A stretch of DNA of 64,000 nucleotides from Aureispira sp050633105 (GCA_050633105.1 JBOEFW010000015.1:1-64000), one strand, 5' to 3'. Counted from the stretch's first letter, positions 7,187 to 17,434 are shown. Notes: generated by a model from the letters alone, not told the origin. Numbers and translations: made by a program.

Positions 7187-9505
7187 TTAGAAAGAAAAAT
7201 TCCAAGTGACGGTAGGAATGATACCAAATAAGCTGGTTTGAACCGCTTCTACATCACCTAAACCTTCCCCCGTTGGGCGTAAAGAAATGAAATAAGGATT
7301 TTGACGGTTATAAACATTATAGACACCTACTGTAAAGCTAGAGCGAAACTTTCTAGTGATTTTATTACGGAAGGTAACCGCTAAATCTAAACGGTGGGAC
7401 GCAGGCAAACGATAGCCGTTTCTATCGGTGTAATAATTGAGCAATTGCCCATCAACAATATAGCGAGCAGTAGGAAGGGTAGCGGTGGTCCCTGTCTGGT
7501 AAACCCAAGCTGCAGAAAATACCCAACGTTTTTTGAGTTCATAAGTCCCTACTAAAGCAATGTCATGGGTTCGATCTTGACGAGCATTGTAAGGACGTCC
7601 TCCATTAATTTCATCAAACTGGTATTGTGTTTTGGATAAGGTATAACTAATCCAACCACTAAAATTACCTAGATTGGCTTGTACCAATAATTCTCCCCCA
7701 TACGACCAACCTTTCCCATTCAGAATTTGACTTTCAATAGTTGGATTGAGCAAAATATCGGCGCCATCTTCATAATCTACTTGATTTTGGAGGTATTTGT
7801 AATAGCCTTCTAAGCTTACCGTCAGTTTATCATCAAAGAAAGACTGCTTGACGCCTAGACTCACTTGATCAGCGATTTCAGGCTTAACTAACTTGGTGCT
7901 AGGAAACCACATATCATTGGGGGCACCAATGTTACTATTGCTCAATAAATGCACATATTGGTGAATTCTATGATAACCAAATTCAAAGGTTGTTTGTGGT
8001 TTAAAAGCATAAGAAAGAGCTAAACGAGGTTCTAATCCAACATAAGACTGAACATGTTCGAGGGGCTTATAGGTTCGTGTACTCGTCACCTCGTTTTGAT
8101 CATTATAAGTATTGATATCACCAGGGCCGATCTGGTTGAATAAGGAAATGCGTAAACCATAAACCGCTTTTAATTTATCGGTGATTTCCCATTCATGACT
8201 GGCATAAATGCCGCTTTCTATTCCATGCAATTTATCCGCAATCAAATACTCTAAGGAATCAATACTTGTTTGCAATCTACTAGGCTGGAATTGGTGGTAA
8301 GTGCTGTTGAATCCAAATCGAAAAGTGCTTTTAGGAGAGGCATAAAAGCTGTAATCTTGTTTGAGCGCATAATCGCGGATCCCTGCATCAATTGTGAAGT
8401 CGATGTCATCATTATTGGTTGCGCCATTCACAGCAATGTTATAACCATATTTGTAGTCACTAAAAAAGAAAGAAGTATTAGCAAATAGCTTGTCATTAAA
8501 GGTGTGATTCCAGCGCCCTGTGATGGTATAGTTCCCATACGTCAAGCCTGATCCATCCAACAAAAAGCGATCTTGGCCCATATAACCCGATAAGAAAATT
8601 CTATCTTTTTGGCCTAAGGTATAATTGGCTTTTAAGTTTAAATCCCAAAAACCTAAGGATATATTCTGCTGTGCTACTGCTTTGGCAATGAAGTCCAAGT
8701 AAGTCGTTCGACCCGATAGAATAAAAGAGCCTTTATCTTTAACAATAGGGCCTTCAAAGGTCAATCGAGAGGAAACCAAGCCAATACCCCCAGAGAGGCC
8801 AAACTTTTTCTTGTTTCCATTTTTCATATAAATGTCTAATACTGAAGAAGAACGACCACCATATTGAGCGGGAATTCCTCCTTTGTAGATGGTTAAATCT
8901 TTAATAGCATCAGAATTAAAAACAGAAAAGAAACCTAAGAAATGGGAAGGATTGTAAACTACCGCTTCATCCAATAGAATTAGGTTTTGGTCAGGTTTAC
9001 CTCCACGAACCGTGAGACCTGTACTACCCTCACTACTGGCACTAATCCCTGGAAGTAATTGAATGCTTTTGAGAATATCCTTCTCTCCAAATAATACGGG
9101 TAAGGTTTCGAGTTGTTTAACGTTGATTTTGATGGTACCCACCCCTACTTCTTCTAAGGTTTGGGTTTCATCAGGCTCTGCTTTGACGACTACTTCGCCT
9201 ATTTCTGTAGCCGCAATCCCCAATTCAAAATCTAGGCGGGTATTTTCCTTTAATTCAATCGCGAAGCCTTGTGGTTGATAACCTAAGTAATTGATGATAA
9301 TATCATAATTGCCAACATCTAAGGTCAGGGAATAAAAACCATAAATATTGGTCGTGGTTCCTGTTGAACTATTTTTGAGCATAATAGTAGCTCCAATAAG
9401 CTCTTCTCCAGAAGCAGCATCTTTCACATAGCCATTTAAGGTAGCTTTGGTTTGAGCTTGCAGGTAGTTGGATAATAAGAGTAATAAGATGATCTTTTTG
9501 AGCAT
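7187..9505 (-). CDS. TonB-dependent receptor, DUF4249-associated (copy A)
   Basis: A 772-aa outer-membrane receptor. I place the start at the ATG at 9505, because it opens a clean signal peptide (MLKKIILLLLLSNYLQAQ); the longer frame upstream adds 29 residues without signal character. Domains in order: carboxypeptidase-like regulatory domain (about 20-105, GYVKDAASGEELIGA), plug (about 125-235, LLPGISASSEGSTGLTVRGG and YGGRSSSVLD), then a 22-strand-type beta-barrel ending in the aromatic residue F. Such receptors import bulky ligands using TonB energy; the substrate is unknown. It is first in an operon with two DUF4249 lipoproteins, and is strongly similar over its whole length to the receptor at 10721. 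Confidence 0.92.
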   Translation of the reverse strand: MLKKIILLLLLSNYLQAQTKATLNGYVKDAASGEELIGATIMLKNSSTGTTTNIYGFYSLTLDVGNYDIIINYLGYQPQGFAIELKENTRLDFELGIAATEIGEVVVKAEPDETQTLEEVGVGTIKINVKQLETLPVLFGEKDILKSIQLLPGISASSEGSTGLTVRGGKPDQNLILLDEAVVYNPSHFLGFFSVFNSDAIKDLTIYKGGIPAQYGGRSSSVLDIYMKNGNKKKFGLSGGIGLVSSRLTFEGPIVKDKGSFILSGRTTYLDFIAKAVAQQNISLGFWDLNLKANYTLGQKDRIFLSGYMGQDRFLLDGSGLTYGNYTITGRWNHTFNDKLFANTSFFFSDYKYGYNIAVNGATNNDDIDFTIDAGIRDYALKQDYSFYASPKSTFRFGFNSTYHQFQPSRLQTSIDSLEYLIADKLHGIESGIYASHEWEITDKLKAVYGLRISLFNQIGPGDINTYNDQNEVTSTRTYKPLEHVQSYVGLEPRLALSYAFKPQTTFEFGYHRIHQYVHLLSNSNIGAPNDMWFPSTKLVKPEIADQVSLGVKQSFFDDKLTVSLEGYYKYLQNQVDYEDGADILLNPTIESQILNGKGWSYGGELLVQANLGNFSGWISYTLSKTQYQFDEINGGRPYNARQDRTHDIALVGTYELKKRWVFSAAWVYQTGTTATLPTARYIVDGQLLNYYTDRNGYRLPASHRLDLAVTFRNKITRKFRSSFTVGVYNVYNRQNPYFISLRPTGEGLGDVEAVQTSLFGIIPTVTWNFSF

Positions 9506-9866
9506 GTTTTGAGTTTTGAATATAAGAGGTCTGTTCAAGAACATTGATGGTTCTTGAAAGAAGCAAAATAAAACGATTGCCTTTTTGGGCAATGGGAAAG
9601 GTAAAAATTCGACTACATAGGCTTGACAGACAAATGCTGTTATAGAGAACGTTTTGGAGACAGATTCATTGGAAGAATTTTTTAGAAGATTGTTGAATCA
9701 ATTTCTCGGTAAAAAAGTGAAAGAGATCACTTGTTAAATAAAACGTAAGGAAGTCAAAAAACGAAAGGGAAAAGGTTAAAAAAATCAACGTTGCCCTGAA
9801 TTTATTTTAGGACAACGTTGATGAATCAAATAAGATATTGAAAAGGAGAGGAGAATAAATCATTCC
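9506..9866. other. Intergenic region between the two receptor operons
   Basis: Holds the terminator of the upstream operon (separate entry) and presumably the promoter of the downstream receptor. No coding region is seen. Confidence 0.5.
9777..9822 (-). terminator. Rho-independent terminator of receptor operon B
   Basis: On the minus strand a 14-bp arm (ATCAACGTTG plus TCCT, one mismatch) pairs across a short AT loop and runs into seven Ts. It lies 45 bases after the stop of the DUF4249 gene at 9867, so the two receptor operons are separate transcription units. Confidence 0.85.
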
Positions 9867-10679
9867 TTAAGGAATGATAAATATACGCGTCTCTTTACTC
9901 CATGCTCCAAAGTAACCTAAGGCTCCTGCAGAGAAGTTTGTAGTTGGATTACTAGGGGCTGCGCTTCCAAAACCACCTGTTAAGGCATCTTGTAGTGTTT
10001 TGAAATAAAGGTGTGTTTGTTGATCTAAGCTGGCTAATTCTGTGGTAATGGTATCTCCTGAGAAGAAGGGATTGGTCGTTGCAAAACTACGGGTAGCAAT
10101 GCCATCACTCAAATCATCATCTGCAATTCTATAATCGGTTACAAAACCTTGTTCGGTTTCTGTGGAATCATAATAAGTGGTACGAACGGCGTAATAGTTG
10201 GTAACAACATTGGGATCGGTGTAGTTAACATAAGCCCAATAACGCTCAGGACCAGAACCACCGCCAAAGAAACCACTAAGAGCTTGCACTGTAAAACTAT
10301 CAATAGGGACCAATGGAGGCATTGTGGAAGTGGCTGTGTAGGTTTCTCCAGCAATACCCACACTTAAAGTATAGGTACGTCCAATGACGCCTACCACTGT
10401 ATTGCCTCTATAAATACCATTGCCCTCATGGGCCATTTGCTCACTGTTTCCTGCATCATCTGTAATGGTTAGTACGGCATCGGTGACAGCAGGAGAGGAG
10501 CTGTTATCGAAAAAATTACTCGTGTAGGTTACCAAAGCATAGCAAGTTGAATCATTTTCCATGTATGATTCTATAACAGGAATTGGATTGGCGTCATTAA
10601 TATTGATATCAATAACTTTTTCACAACTGGCAGACAGCACTAATAAAGCTACCAGAGAAAAGAAATAACGAATAGTCAT
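9867..10679 (-). CDS. DUF4249 lipoprotein (partner of receptor copy B)
   Basis: A 270-aa DUF4249 lipoprotein with a signal peptide ending in lipobox LSASC (Cys19), then EKVIDINI. It has the PIPVIESYMENDSTC block and a C-terminal SAGALGYFGAWSK. It is 41 bases downstream of the receptor at 10721 and is followed by a strong terminator, so the two genes form one two-gene operon. It is a paralogue of the two DUF4249 genes in the neighbouring operon but is more diverged from each than they are from each other. It is probably a surface or periplasm-facing ligand-binding partner of the receptor; no substrate is indicated. Confidence 0.87.
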   Translation of the reverse strand: MTIRYFFSLVALLVLSASCEKVIDININDANPIPVIESYMENDSTCYALVTYTSNFFDNSSSPAVTDAVLTITDDAGNSEQMAHEGNGIYRGNTVVGVIGRTYTLSVGIAGETYTATSTMPPLVPIDSFTVQALSGFFGGGSGPERYWAYVNYTDPNVVTNYYAVRTTYYDSTETEQGFVTDYRIADDDLSDGIATRSFATTNPFFSGDTITTELASLDQQTHLYFKTLQDALTGGFGSAAPSNPTTNFSAGALGYFGAWSKETRIFIIP

Positions 10680-10720
10680 AGCTAATTTATTATTAGAATT
10701 CCCCTAGAGGGGGAAGATTA

Positions 10721-13036
10721 TTAAAAGGCAAAATTCCAAGTGACAGTAGGTACGATTCCAAACAAACTAACTTGTACGGCTTCTGTTCGATTGGGATCGT
10801 CTTCGCTTGGGCGAAAGTCAATGAAATAAGGATTGTAACGATTATACGCATTGTATACTCCAACAGTAAAGCTCGACTGGAATTTTTTGTTTGGTTTGTT
10901 GCGGAAAGTAACCGCTAAATCTAAACGATGAGAGGCTGGAAAACGGTAACCATTACGCTCTGTAAAATAGCTTACTTGTTGACCGTTGATTTCATACTTT
11001 CCACTTGGGAAGGTAACAGCGTTTCCTGTTTGGTAAATCCAAGAAGCAGAGAAGACCCAACGTTTTTTAAGTTCGTATGTTCCTACAATAGCAATATCAT
11101 GAGTACGATCCTGGCGAGCAGGATAAGGATTACCACGATTGATTTCATCAAATTGATATTCTGTTTTAGAAAGTGTATAGCTGACCCATCCATTAAAATT
11201 CCCCAATTGTGTTTGGATTAAAAGCTCTCCTCCATAAGACCAACCTGCCCCATTTAAGATCTGGCTTTCGATTTTAGGATTGAGTAAAATATCAGCGCCA
11301 TTTTCATAATCTACTTGATTTTGTAGATACTTATAATAGCCTTCTAAACTAATAGACAACTTATCGTCAAATAGAGATTGCTTAACGCCTAAACTCACTT
11401 GGTCTGCAATTTCAGGTAAAATATTCTGTGTACTAGGAACCCAAATATCATTCGGGAAACCAGCACTACTATTCGTCAATAAGTGTAAGTATTGATGAAT
11501 TCTGTGGTAGCCAAATTCAAAAGAAGTATTGGGATTCAATTGATAGGTTAAGGCAACTCTTGGCTCTATTCCAAAGTAGGACTGGATGTGTTCCAAGTTT
11601 CCATAACTAGTCGTATCCGTAACATTATTGTCGTCATCAAAAGACAAAACGTCTTCTGGACCTATTTGATTAAACATAGACAAACGCAAGCCATAAACTG
11701 CTTTTAGTTTATCAGAAATACGCCACTCATGCCCCAAATAAACACCACTTTCCAAACCATTTTGTGGTTCTGCAATTAAGCTTTGAATGTTTCTATTGGA
11801 AGAACGTAATTGACTTGGTTGGAATTGGTGCAAGGTAGAATTGAACCCAAATCGGAAGGTACTTTTAGGATTCGCGTAGAAGCTATAATCTTGCTTGAGG
11901 GCGTAATCACGAATACCTGCTTCAATAGTGAAATCTTCTCCAGCACGGCCAATGTTATAACCATAATAATAATCACTAAAAAAGAAAGAGGTATTGGCAA
12001 ATAATTTCTCATTAAACGTATGGTTCCAACGTGCTGTGATGGTATAGTTACCATAATTAAGACCAAAATTACCAAAGCCAAAGTTATCCCGTCCAGCATA
12101 ACCTGAAATAAATAAACGATCTCTTTTACCAAAGCTATAATTGGCTTTTAAATTCAAATCCCAGAAACCTAATCCTAGATCACCAAAACGCTCAGGATCA
12201 CCTACACGTAATAATAAATCTACATAAGTAGCTCTACCAGAAAGAATAAAAGAACCTTTGTCCTTAACAATGGGGCCTTCGAAAGTCAATCTAGAAGAGA
12301 TTAAACCCAAGCCACCAGAAAGGCCAAATTTTTTCTTGTTTCCATTTTTCATGTAAATATCTAACACAGAAGAGGCACGACCACCGTACTGGGCAGGAAT
12401 TCCACCTTTGTAAACGGTCAAATCTTTGAGGGCATCTGAATTAAAGACAGAGAAGAAGCCTAAAAAGTGAGAAGGGTTGTAGACTGTTGCTTCATCCAAA
12501 AGGATTAAATTTTGATCAGGCTTACCACCACGAACAATCAAGCCTGTACTTCCTTCACTTCCAGAGCTAATACCAGGTAACAATTGAATGCTCTTCAGAA
12601 TATCTTTCTCTCCAAAGAATACGGGTAAGGTTTCTAGTTTTTTGACGTTAATTTTGACGGTTCCAACACCAGCTTCTTCTAGAATACCCGCATTTTCTTT
12701 TTCCGCTTTTACTTCTATAATGTCAATATCGCTAGCACCTGTGCTCAACTCTAAATCCATGGTTTGGTTTTCCTGTAATTCTACGGTAATTACTCTAGGT
12801 TGATAGCCCAAATAATTGACTTTTAAATTATAGGTGCCTTTGTCCAAAGTAATGGAATAAAACCCATAAATGTTGGTAGAGGCTCCTAGGGAAGACCCTT
12901 CTACAATGACTGTTGCTCCAATGAGTTCTTCTCCAGAGGCAGCATCTTTAACATAACCACTCATCGTAGCTTTGTCCTGTGCTGTTAGAGAGAGCATCAT
13001 GAAAGCTAACAAGATGGTTAAGCTCCAAGTTTTCAT
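10721..13036 (-). CDS. TonB-dependent receptor, DUF4249-associated (copy B)
   Basis: A 771-aa outer-membrane receptor. The ATG at 13036 is preferred because it opens the signal peptide MKTWSLTILLAFMMLSLTAQ; a longer frame adds ten residues. It has the same architecture as copy A: carboxypeptidase-like regulatory domain (GYVKDAASGEELIGA), plug with LLPGISSGSEGSTGLIVRGG, and a beta-barrel ending in phenylalanine. Long blocks are identical with copy A, notably GKPDQNLILLDEA and NPSHFLGFFSVFNSDA in the plug, whereas extracellular-loop regions differ, as expected if ligand specificity has drifted. It heads an operon with one DUF4249 lipoprotein. Substrate unknown. Confidence 0.92.
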   Translation of the reverse strand: MKTWSLTILLAFMMLSLTAQDKATMSGYVKDAASGEELIGATVIVEGSSLGASTNIYGFYSITLDKGTYNLKVNYLGYQPRVITVELQENQTMDLELSTGASDIDIIEVKAEKENAGILEEAGVGTVKINVKKLETLPVFFGEKDILKSIQLLPGISSGSEGSTGLIVRGGKPDQNLILLDEATVYNPSHFLGFFSVFNSDALKDLTVYKGGIPAQYGGRASSVLDIYMKNGNKKKFGLSGGLGLISSRLTFEGPIVKDKGSFILSGRATYVDLLLRVGDPERFGDLGLGFWDLNLKANYSFGKRDRLFISGYAGRDNFGFGNFGLNYGNYTITARWNHTFNEKLFANTSFFFSDYYYGYNIGRAGEDFTIEAGIRDYALKQDYSFYANPKSTFRFGFNSTLHQFQPSQLRSSNRNIQSLIAEPQNGLESGVYLGHEWRISDKLKAVYGLRLSMFNQIGPEDVLSFDDDNNVTDTTSYGNLEHIQSYFGIEPRVALTYQLNPNTSFEFGYHRIHQYLHLLTNSSAGFPNDIWVPSTQNILPEIADQVSLGVKQSLFDDKLSISLEGYYKYLQNQVDYENGADILLNPKIESQILNGAGWSYGGELLIQTQLGNFNGWVSYTLSKTEYQFDEINRGNPYPARQDRTHDIAIVGTYELKKRWVFSASWIYQTGNAVTFPSGKYEINGQQVSYFTERNGYRFPASHRLDLAVTFRNKPNKKFQSSFTVGVYNAYNRYNPYFIDFRPSEDDPNRTEAVQVSLFGIVPTVTWNFAF

Positions 13037-13442
13037 ATTAGTTGTTGGTTTGAATGAGTAATGCACCGCAGGCTATTTAGCCAGTGGGATCAATGCGTTA
13101 ACTTTATAGATTTGAGTTGTAAGAACGACTACAAAAGTCTTACCTTTTGAGGCACATAGCGTATAAACTATACAAACGGTGAGATATTTTCTACAAAGGG
13201 ACTTTCTATTGAACAATAAAGTGTAAAATAAAGAAACTATCTATCTCTGTAATAAGTTGCTACAACAGCTTAGCAACTGTAAAGTTTCCAATTTGGGAAA
13301 AGAAATAGAATACAAAAATGGGAATCTTATTTTTTGAAAAAGCTAGTATCTTCCCTTTAGAGAAAAACTTATCAAAGGATAGGTGTAGAAGGAATGAGAA
13401 AAAGAAGAGCAATTTACCTAATTTTTTAATAAACAATAGACT
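13037..13442. other. Divergent promoter region
   Basis: About 400 bases between receptor B (minus) and the DUF3592 gene (plus). No coding region is seen. It must hold promoters in both directions; no element close enough to TAnnTTTG was found to call one. Confidence 0.4.
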
Positions 13443-14324
13443 GTGAGAAATGTCAATCGTCCTTTAGATTTCCAACAAATTGCTCCTAGAGAATTATCAC
13501 TGCTTACTCAAATTAAAGTGTTTTTTGGAGGGGCTATTTTCCAAATAGGAGCGGGTATTTTTTGGTTTGGTTTGCCCTTTAGTTTAGTATTTGTGCTGGA
13601 ATCAGAAGTAGTTCATCTATTTCAGTTTGATGGAGCATGGATCAAAACAGAAGGCGTTTTACAAGAATTAGAGGAAACCAATTCTAGTGTTAATGATGAA
13701 CCAATCTATCGGTATCACTTTTCATATAATGTAGATGGGCAATCTTATCAAGGCTATTCGAGTGCTGTTTATAAGCCAGAATACAATACTGTTAATGCTG
13801 AAAAGGTAGTTCCTGTAGAGTATAAAGAGCAAAATATAGGAAGAGCGCGAATTGTTGGAATGCGTCAGCAGACATTTTCTGCTTGGATCGCTCTAATACT
13901 GTTATTTCCCTTGGTTGGAGCTATATTGTACCTATGGGGGATTAAAGCGAATTACAAGGCGCTGAGGTTGCTTAAAATAGGGAAGGTGGCTTATGGGCGA
14001 TTGTTGCGAGCAACAGCAACCAATACTAGCATTAACGAAGAGACCGTTTACCAATATGAATTTGGTTTTGAAGTAGAGGGCCGATCGTATATCGCAAAGG
14101 CTGAGACACATTTAACGACCGTATTAGAAGATGAGGAAGAAGAACTGATTCTTTACAATGAGAATAACCCAGAGGAAAGTCTGGTGTATGATAGCATTAG
14201 TAGTATTAATAAGCTAGATATAGAAGGCAATGTCCCTAAAGCAGGGATACTCGCCTTAACAAGTACACTTTCTACCGTTGTTGGTATTGTGATCACGGTA
14301 ATAGTTATTCTTGTTTATGTTTAG
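13443..14324 (+). CDS. DUF3592-type membrane protein
   Basis: A 293-aa integral membrane protein with hydrophobic segments at about 28-50, 142-162 and 265-290. Between them are two copies of a soluble module that each contain a Y-x-Y-x-F/E-F-x-V-x-G-x-S-Y pattern (YRYHFSYNVDGQSYQGYSS and YQYEFGFEVEGRSYIAKAE), typical of DUF3592. The second module ends with EELILYNENNPEESLVYDS, the usual closing piece of the family (value expressed as x-NPxxS). The start is GTG at 13443; no nearby ATG is in frame. Molecular function of DUF3592 is unknown. It is monocistronic and faces the M1 peptidase gene tail to tail across a shared terminator. Confidence 0.7.
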   Translation: MRNVNRPLDFQQIAPRELSLLTQIKVFFGGAIFQIGAGIFWFGLPFSLVFVLESEVVHLFQFDGAWIKTEGVLQELEETNSSVNDEPIYRYHFSYNVDGQSYQGYSSAVYKPEYNTVNAEKVVPVEYKEQNIGRARIVGMRQQTFSAWIALILLFPLVGAILYLWGIKANYKALRLLKIGKVAYGRLLRATATNTSINEETVYQYEFGFEVEGRSYIAKAETHLTTVLEDEEEELILYNENNPEESLVYDSISSINKLDIEGNVPKAGILALTSTLSTVVGIVITVIVILVYV

Positions 14325-14383
14325 AATAAGTAAAAGAAAGGAACAGCACCTCTCCTTTCTAAAGCTATATATTTATATTTAAA

Positions 14384-14420
14384 TAATAAAAAAGGAACAC
14401 TCTAAGTGTTCCTTTTTTAT
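14384..14420. terminator. Bidirectional terminator
   Basis: GGAACACT and AGTGTTCC pair over a 3-base loop and are flanked by A6 on the left and T6 on the right, so the hairpin can stop transcription from both convergent genes (ending at 14324 and 14441). Confidence 0.85.
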
Positions 14421-14440
14421 TAAAGATCTCTTTCTAGAGA

Positions 14441-16720
14441 TTAGCGGCTTCTACGTTGATACAATTCAAAACGTGTAGGCTGTGTTCTAGAAGGATAATA
14501 ATTATCACTACGATCAGTATCAGCTGTTTCCAAATATGGATCTAATACGATGTTTGTTAATTCTTTTTTGCGTGGAAAAACCTTCGTTACTTTGTCTGCT
14601 CGTTGTCTCCAAATCTCTGCTGGAATACGAACGATTTCTGAAGAACCATCTGCGTAAGTCATTTCTAAAATGATCGGCATGACTAAACCACCTTCATTGG
14701 TGAACTCTATTTCATAATAGGTATAACCTTCATCCAATAATGCGCGCTCTTTTTCAGACATTCTGCTGCGGTATTCTTCCGCACGTTTTTTCATTTGAGG
14801 AGTGACACGGTATTGATCACGATCATTGTACTTATCGCGAAGTTCTGGATTTTTTTCCATCACTGTTTGTTTCACGGCTTTCTCATCATTGTTGCGAATC
14901 TCAGAGATATTACGTTGTGGTTCTTTGCTATCCCATTTTTTCTGCATGGTCATTTCCTTGTCTAGGTTATAACTATTCAAGCTATAAGTAGAGACATTAC
15001 TAATGGCAATATCGACATGATCTGTAGAATAGAACCATCCTCGCCAGAACCAATCTAAATCTACACCAGATGCATCTTCCATTGTACGGAAAAAGTCAGA
15101 AGGTGAGGGGTGTTTGAATTTCCAACGGTTAGCATATTCTTTGAAGGCATAATCAAATAGCTCACGGCCCATAATGGTTTCTCGCAAAATATTAAGGGCA
15201 GTCGCAGGTTTACCATAAGCATTGTTGCCAAACTGTAGAATAGATTCTGAATTAGACATAATCGGAACAATGTTGTCTTTGTCTCCTTTCATGTAATCTA
15301 CGATACCTGTAGCAGGGCCTCTACGAACAGGATAATCACGTTCCCATTCTACTTCTGTCAAATATTGTAAAAAGGTATTTAATCCTTCATCCATCCAAGT
15401 CCATTGACGTTCATCAGAGTTAACAATCATGGGGAAGTAGTTGTGTCCTACCTCGTGAATGATTACACCAATCATACGATATTTCAAACGCTCAGAATAA
15501 GTGCCATCTGGACGAGGACGTCCAAAGTTGAAGCAAATCATTGGATACTCCATACCTGTAAAATTAGCATGAGTAGAAATTGCAGTAGGGTAGGGATAGT
15601 CAAATGTATATCTTGAATATACTTTTAAGGTGTGAACTACAGCAGCAGTAGAGTACTGTTCCCACAAGGGATTTCCTTCTTTAGGGTAATAAGACATCGC
15701 CATTACCGTACGGTCTCCAAAAGCTACTCCTTGTGCATCCCATATAAATTTACGAGAAGAACAGAATCCAAAATCACGAACATTTTCCGCTTCAAAGATC
15801 CAAGTTTTCTTATCTTTTGATTTACCTTTTTCAATTTCCTCTGCCTCTGCTTGTGTAAGAATCATCAATGGTTTGTCAGCAGTTTTTGCTTTTTCCCAAC
15901 GTTCCAATTGTGTCTTGGTCATTACATCTTTAGCATTTTTCAATTCTCCTGTTGCTCCAACAGTATGGTCAGCAGGAACCGTAATCGCTACTTTGAAATC
16001 ACCAAAGGATAAAGTGAATTCTCCGCGACCCAAGAATTGTTTATTTTGCCAGCCATCAACATCATTATAAGCACACATTCTAGGATAGAACTGCGCGATG
16101 TGGTACATGTAGTTGTCTTCTTCTGGAAAGTATTCGTATCCAGAACGACCACCATAGTTGCCGCCATCATTGACATTGTACGACCATTTGATCGAGAACG
16201 AAAGTTTGCTCTTTGGTTTTAATGGTTCTTTTAGATCAATACGCATCATGGTTTTGTTGATGATGTAATCCATCCCAGCACCTTTCTTATCTAATACCGA
16301 TTCTATTTTGAAACCACCATCAAAATCATGGTGATAGGTCGCATCCAATTGGCGGAAGCCCATTTCAGGACGAATTTTTCCTGTTCTGATTTTGTGAGAA
16401 TCGGATGTTTTAGAACGAACGTTCTGATCCAACTGTACCCAAACATAAGTCAATACGTCAGGGGAGTTGTTATAATAAGTAATGGTCTCATCACCCATTA
16501 TACGTTGCTTCGCATCATCAATCTCAATCTTCATATCATAGTCTGCACGCTGTTGCCAGTAGGCATAACCTGGAGCACCTGCTGCGTTTCTATAGATATT
16601 AGGAGTAGGCAATTCTTCGTAAAGTTGGTGAAACTTAGTAGCGCCTTGGTTAGGATCCTGGGCTTGTGCAATAAGCACAGTACTCGCGATTATAAGTAAT
16701 AATAAAAACTGTTTAAGCAT
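14441..16720 (-). CDS. M1-family zinc metallopeptidase
   Basis: A 759-aa exported aminopeptidase-type enzyme. Residues 1-20 are a signal peptide (ending AQA before QDP). The gluzincin site is intact: HEVGH at 422-426 with the distal glutamate at 445 (WMDEG), and a GMEYP element at 389-393 in the position of the GxMEN exopeptidase motif. The N-terminal beta domain (about 45-290) is typical of M1. The last 150 residues are charged and Arg-rich. It would cleave peptides in the periplasm or at the cell surface. It lies 39 bases downstream of a HupE/UreJ-like gene and close to a DUF6702 gene, an arrangement I recall as common in Bacteroidota. Confidence 0.92.
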   Translation of the reverse strand: MLKQFLLLLIIASTVLIAQAQDPNQGATKFHQLYEELPTPNIYRNAAGAPGYAYWQQRADYDMKIEIDDAKQRIMGDETITYYNNSPDVLTYVWVQLDQNVRSKTSDSHKIRTGKIRPEMGFRQLDATYHHDFDGGFKIESVLDKKGAGMDYIINKTMMRIDLKEPLKPKSKLSFSIKWSYNVNDGGNYGGRSGYEYFPEEDNYMYHIAQFYPRMCAYNDVDGWQNKQFLGRGEFTLSFGDFKVAITVPADHTVGATGELKNAKDVMTKTQLERWEKAKTADKPLMILTQAEAEEIEKGKSKDKKTWIFEAENVRDFGFCSSRKFIWDAQGVAFGDRTVMAMSYYPKEGNPLWEQYSTAAVVHTLKVYSRYTFDYPYPTAISTHANFTGMEYPMICFNFGRPRPDGTYSERLKYRMIGVIIHEVGHNYFPMIVNSDERQWTWMDEGLNTFLQYLTEVEWERDYPVRRGPATGIVDYMKGDKDNIVPIMSNSESILQFGNNAYGKPATALNILRETIMGRELFDYAFKEYANRWKFKHPSPSDFFRTMEDASGVDLDWFWRGWFYSTDHVDIAISNVSTYSLNSYNLDKEMTMQKKWDSKEPQRNISEIRNNDEKAVKQTVMEKNPELRDKYNDRDQYRVTPQMKKRAEEYRSRMSEKERALLDEGYTYYEIEFTNEGGLVMPIILEMTYADGSSEIVRIPAEIWRQRADKVTKVFPRKKELTNIVLDPYLETADTDRSDNYYPSRTQPTRFELYQRRSR

Positions 16721-16759
16721 GATAGTGCTAGTTTAGCAGATAATAGTAAAATAAAAAGA

Positions 16760-17434
16760 TTAGCCACCTGAGTTAAATAATGCTTTTCCCGTTTCTACAG
16801 CAATTGGAATGCTGAGGAAGAAGACCAATAAAGACACTAGAATAGCCCAGATGCGAAAAGAAATTCTAGCGAGATCCAAAAATACAAAATTTATTATTAA
16901 AGCCACGATTAAGATCAGGATTTGACCAAGCTCTAGACCAACGTTAAATCCTAATAGAGGAACGACAATGCTTTCTCCCTCAGAGAGCAAAAAGTTTAGG
17001 TAATTGGAAAAGCCTAAACCATGAATTAGTCCAAATGCAATGACTATAGTATAGAGCAAACTGCTACGTTTAACAGATAGAATTTTCATTGGTTTAGTCA
17101 ATTCTTCGGTCAAAATGTTACTGTTTTCTTTTTTTGCATCTCCAGGTTGATAGCCTTTAATTACTCGAACAATATTCCAAATACAAGTACTAATGATACT
17201 GACTGGAATTAAAAATTCTATGAGAGAGGAATTTGTTTGAACAATTTTGAAGGTGGCTAAAGCTAAGGCTAAGGAATGCCCAATAGTAAAAGCAGTAACT
17301 AAATAAACAAGAGCACGCCAATTGCTGAGACTATGTAAGGCTGCTAATGCCACGATGAACAGAATATGGTCATAGGCATTAGGATCAGAAATATGGCTTA
17401 GTCCTTGTTGAAAGAAGAAAGAGAAATCTTGCAT
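16760..17434 (-). CDS. HupE/UreJ family membrane protein
   Basis: A 224-aa protein with about six membrane segments. It carries the family's histidine-containing helices: ISDPNAYDHILFIVALAAL near residues 16-34, AFTIGHSLALALA near 48-60, and FGLIHGLGFSNYL near 138-150. HupE/UreJ proteins are linked to nickel or other metal permeation in hydrogenase and urease operons, but no such genes are here. In Bacteroidota this paralogue normally accompanies an M1 peptidase and DUF6702, so a metal role in connection with that zinc peptidase is a guess. It is upstream of, and probably cotranscribed with, the M1 gene. Confidence 0.85.
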   Translation of the reverse strand: MQDFSFFFQQGLSHISDPNAYDHILFIVALAALHSLSNWRALVYLVTAFTIGHSLALALATFKIVQTNSSLIEFLIPVSIISTCIWNIVRVIKGYQPGDAKKENSNILTEELTKPMKILSVKRSSLLYTIVIAFGLIHGLGFSNYLNFLLSEGESIVVPLLGFNVGLELGQILILIVALIINFVFLDLARISFRIWAILVSLLVFFLSIPIAVETGKALFNSGG

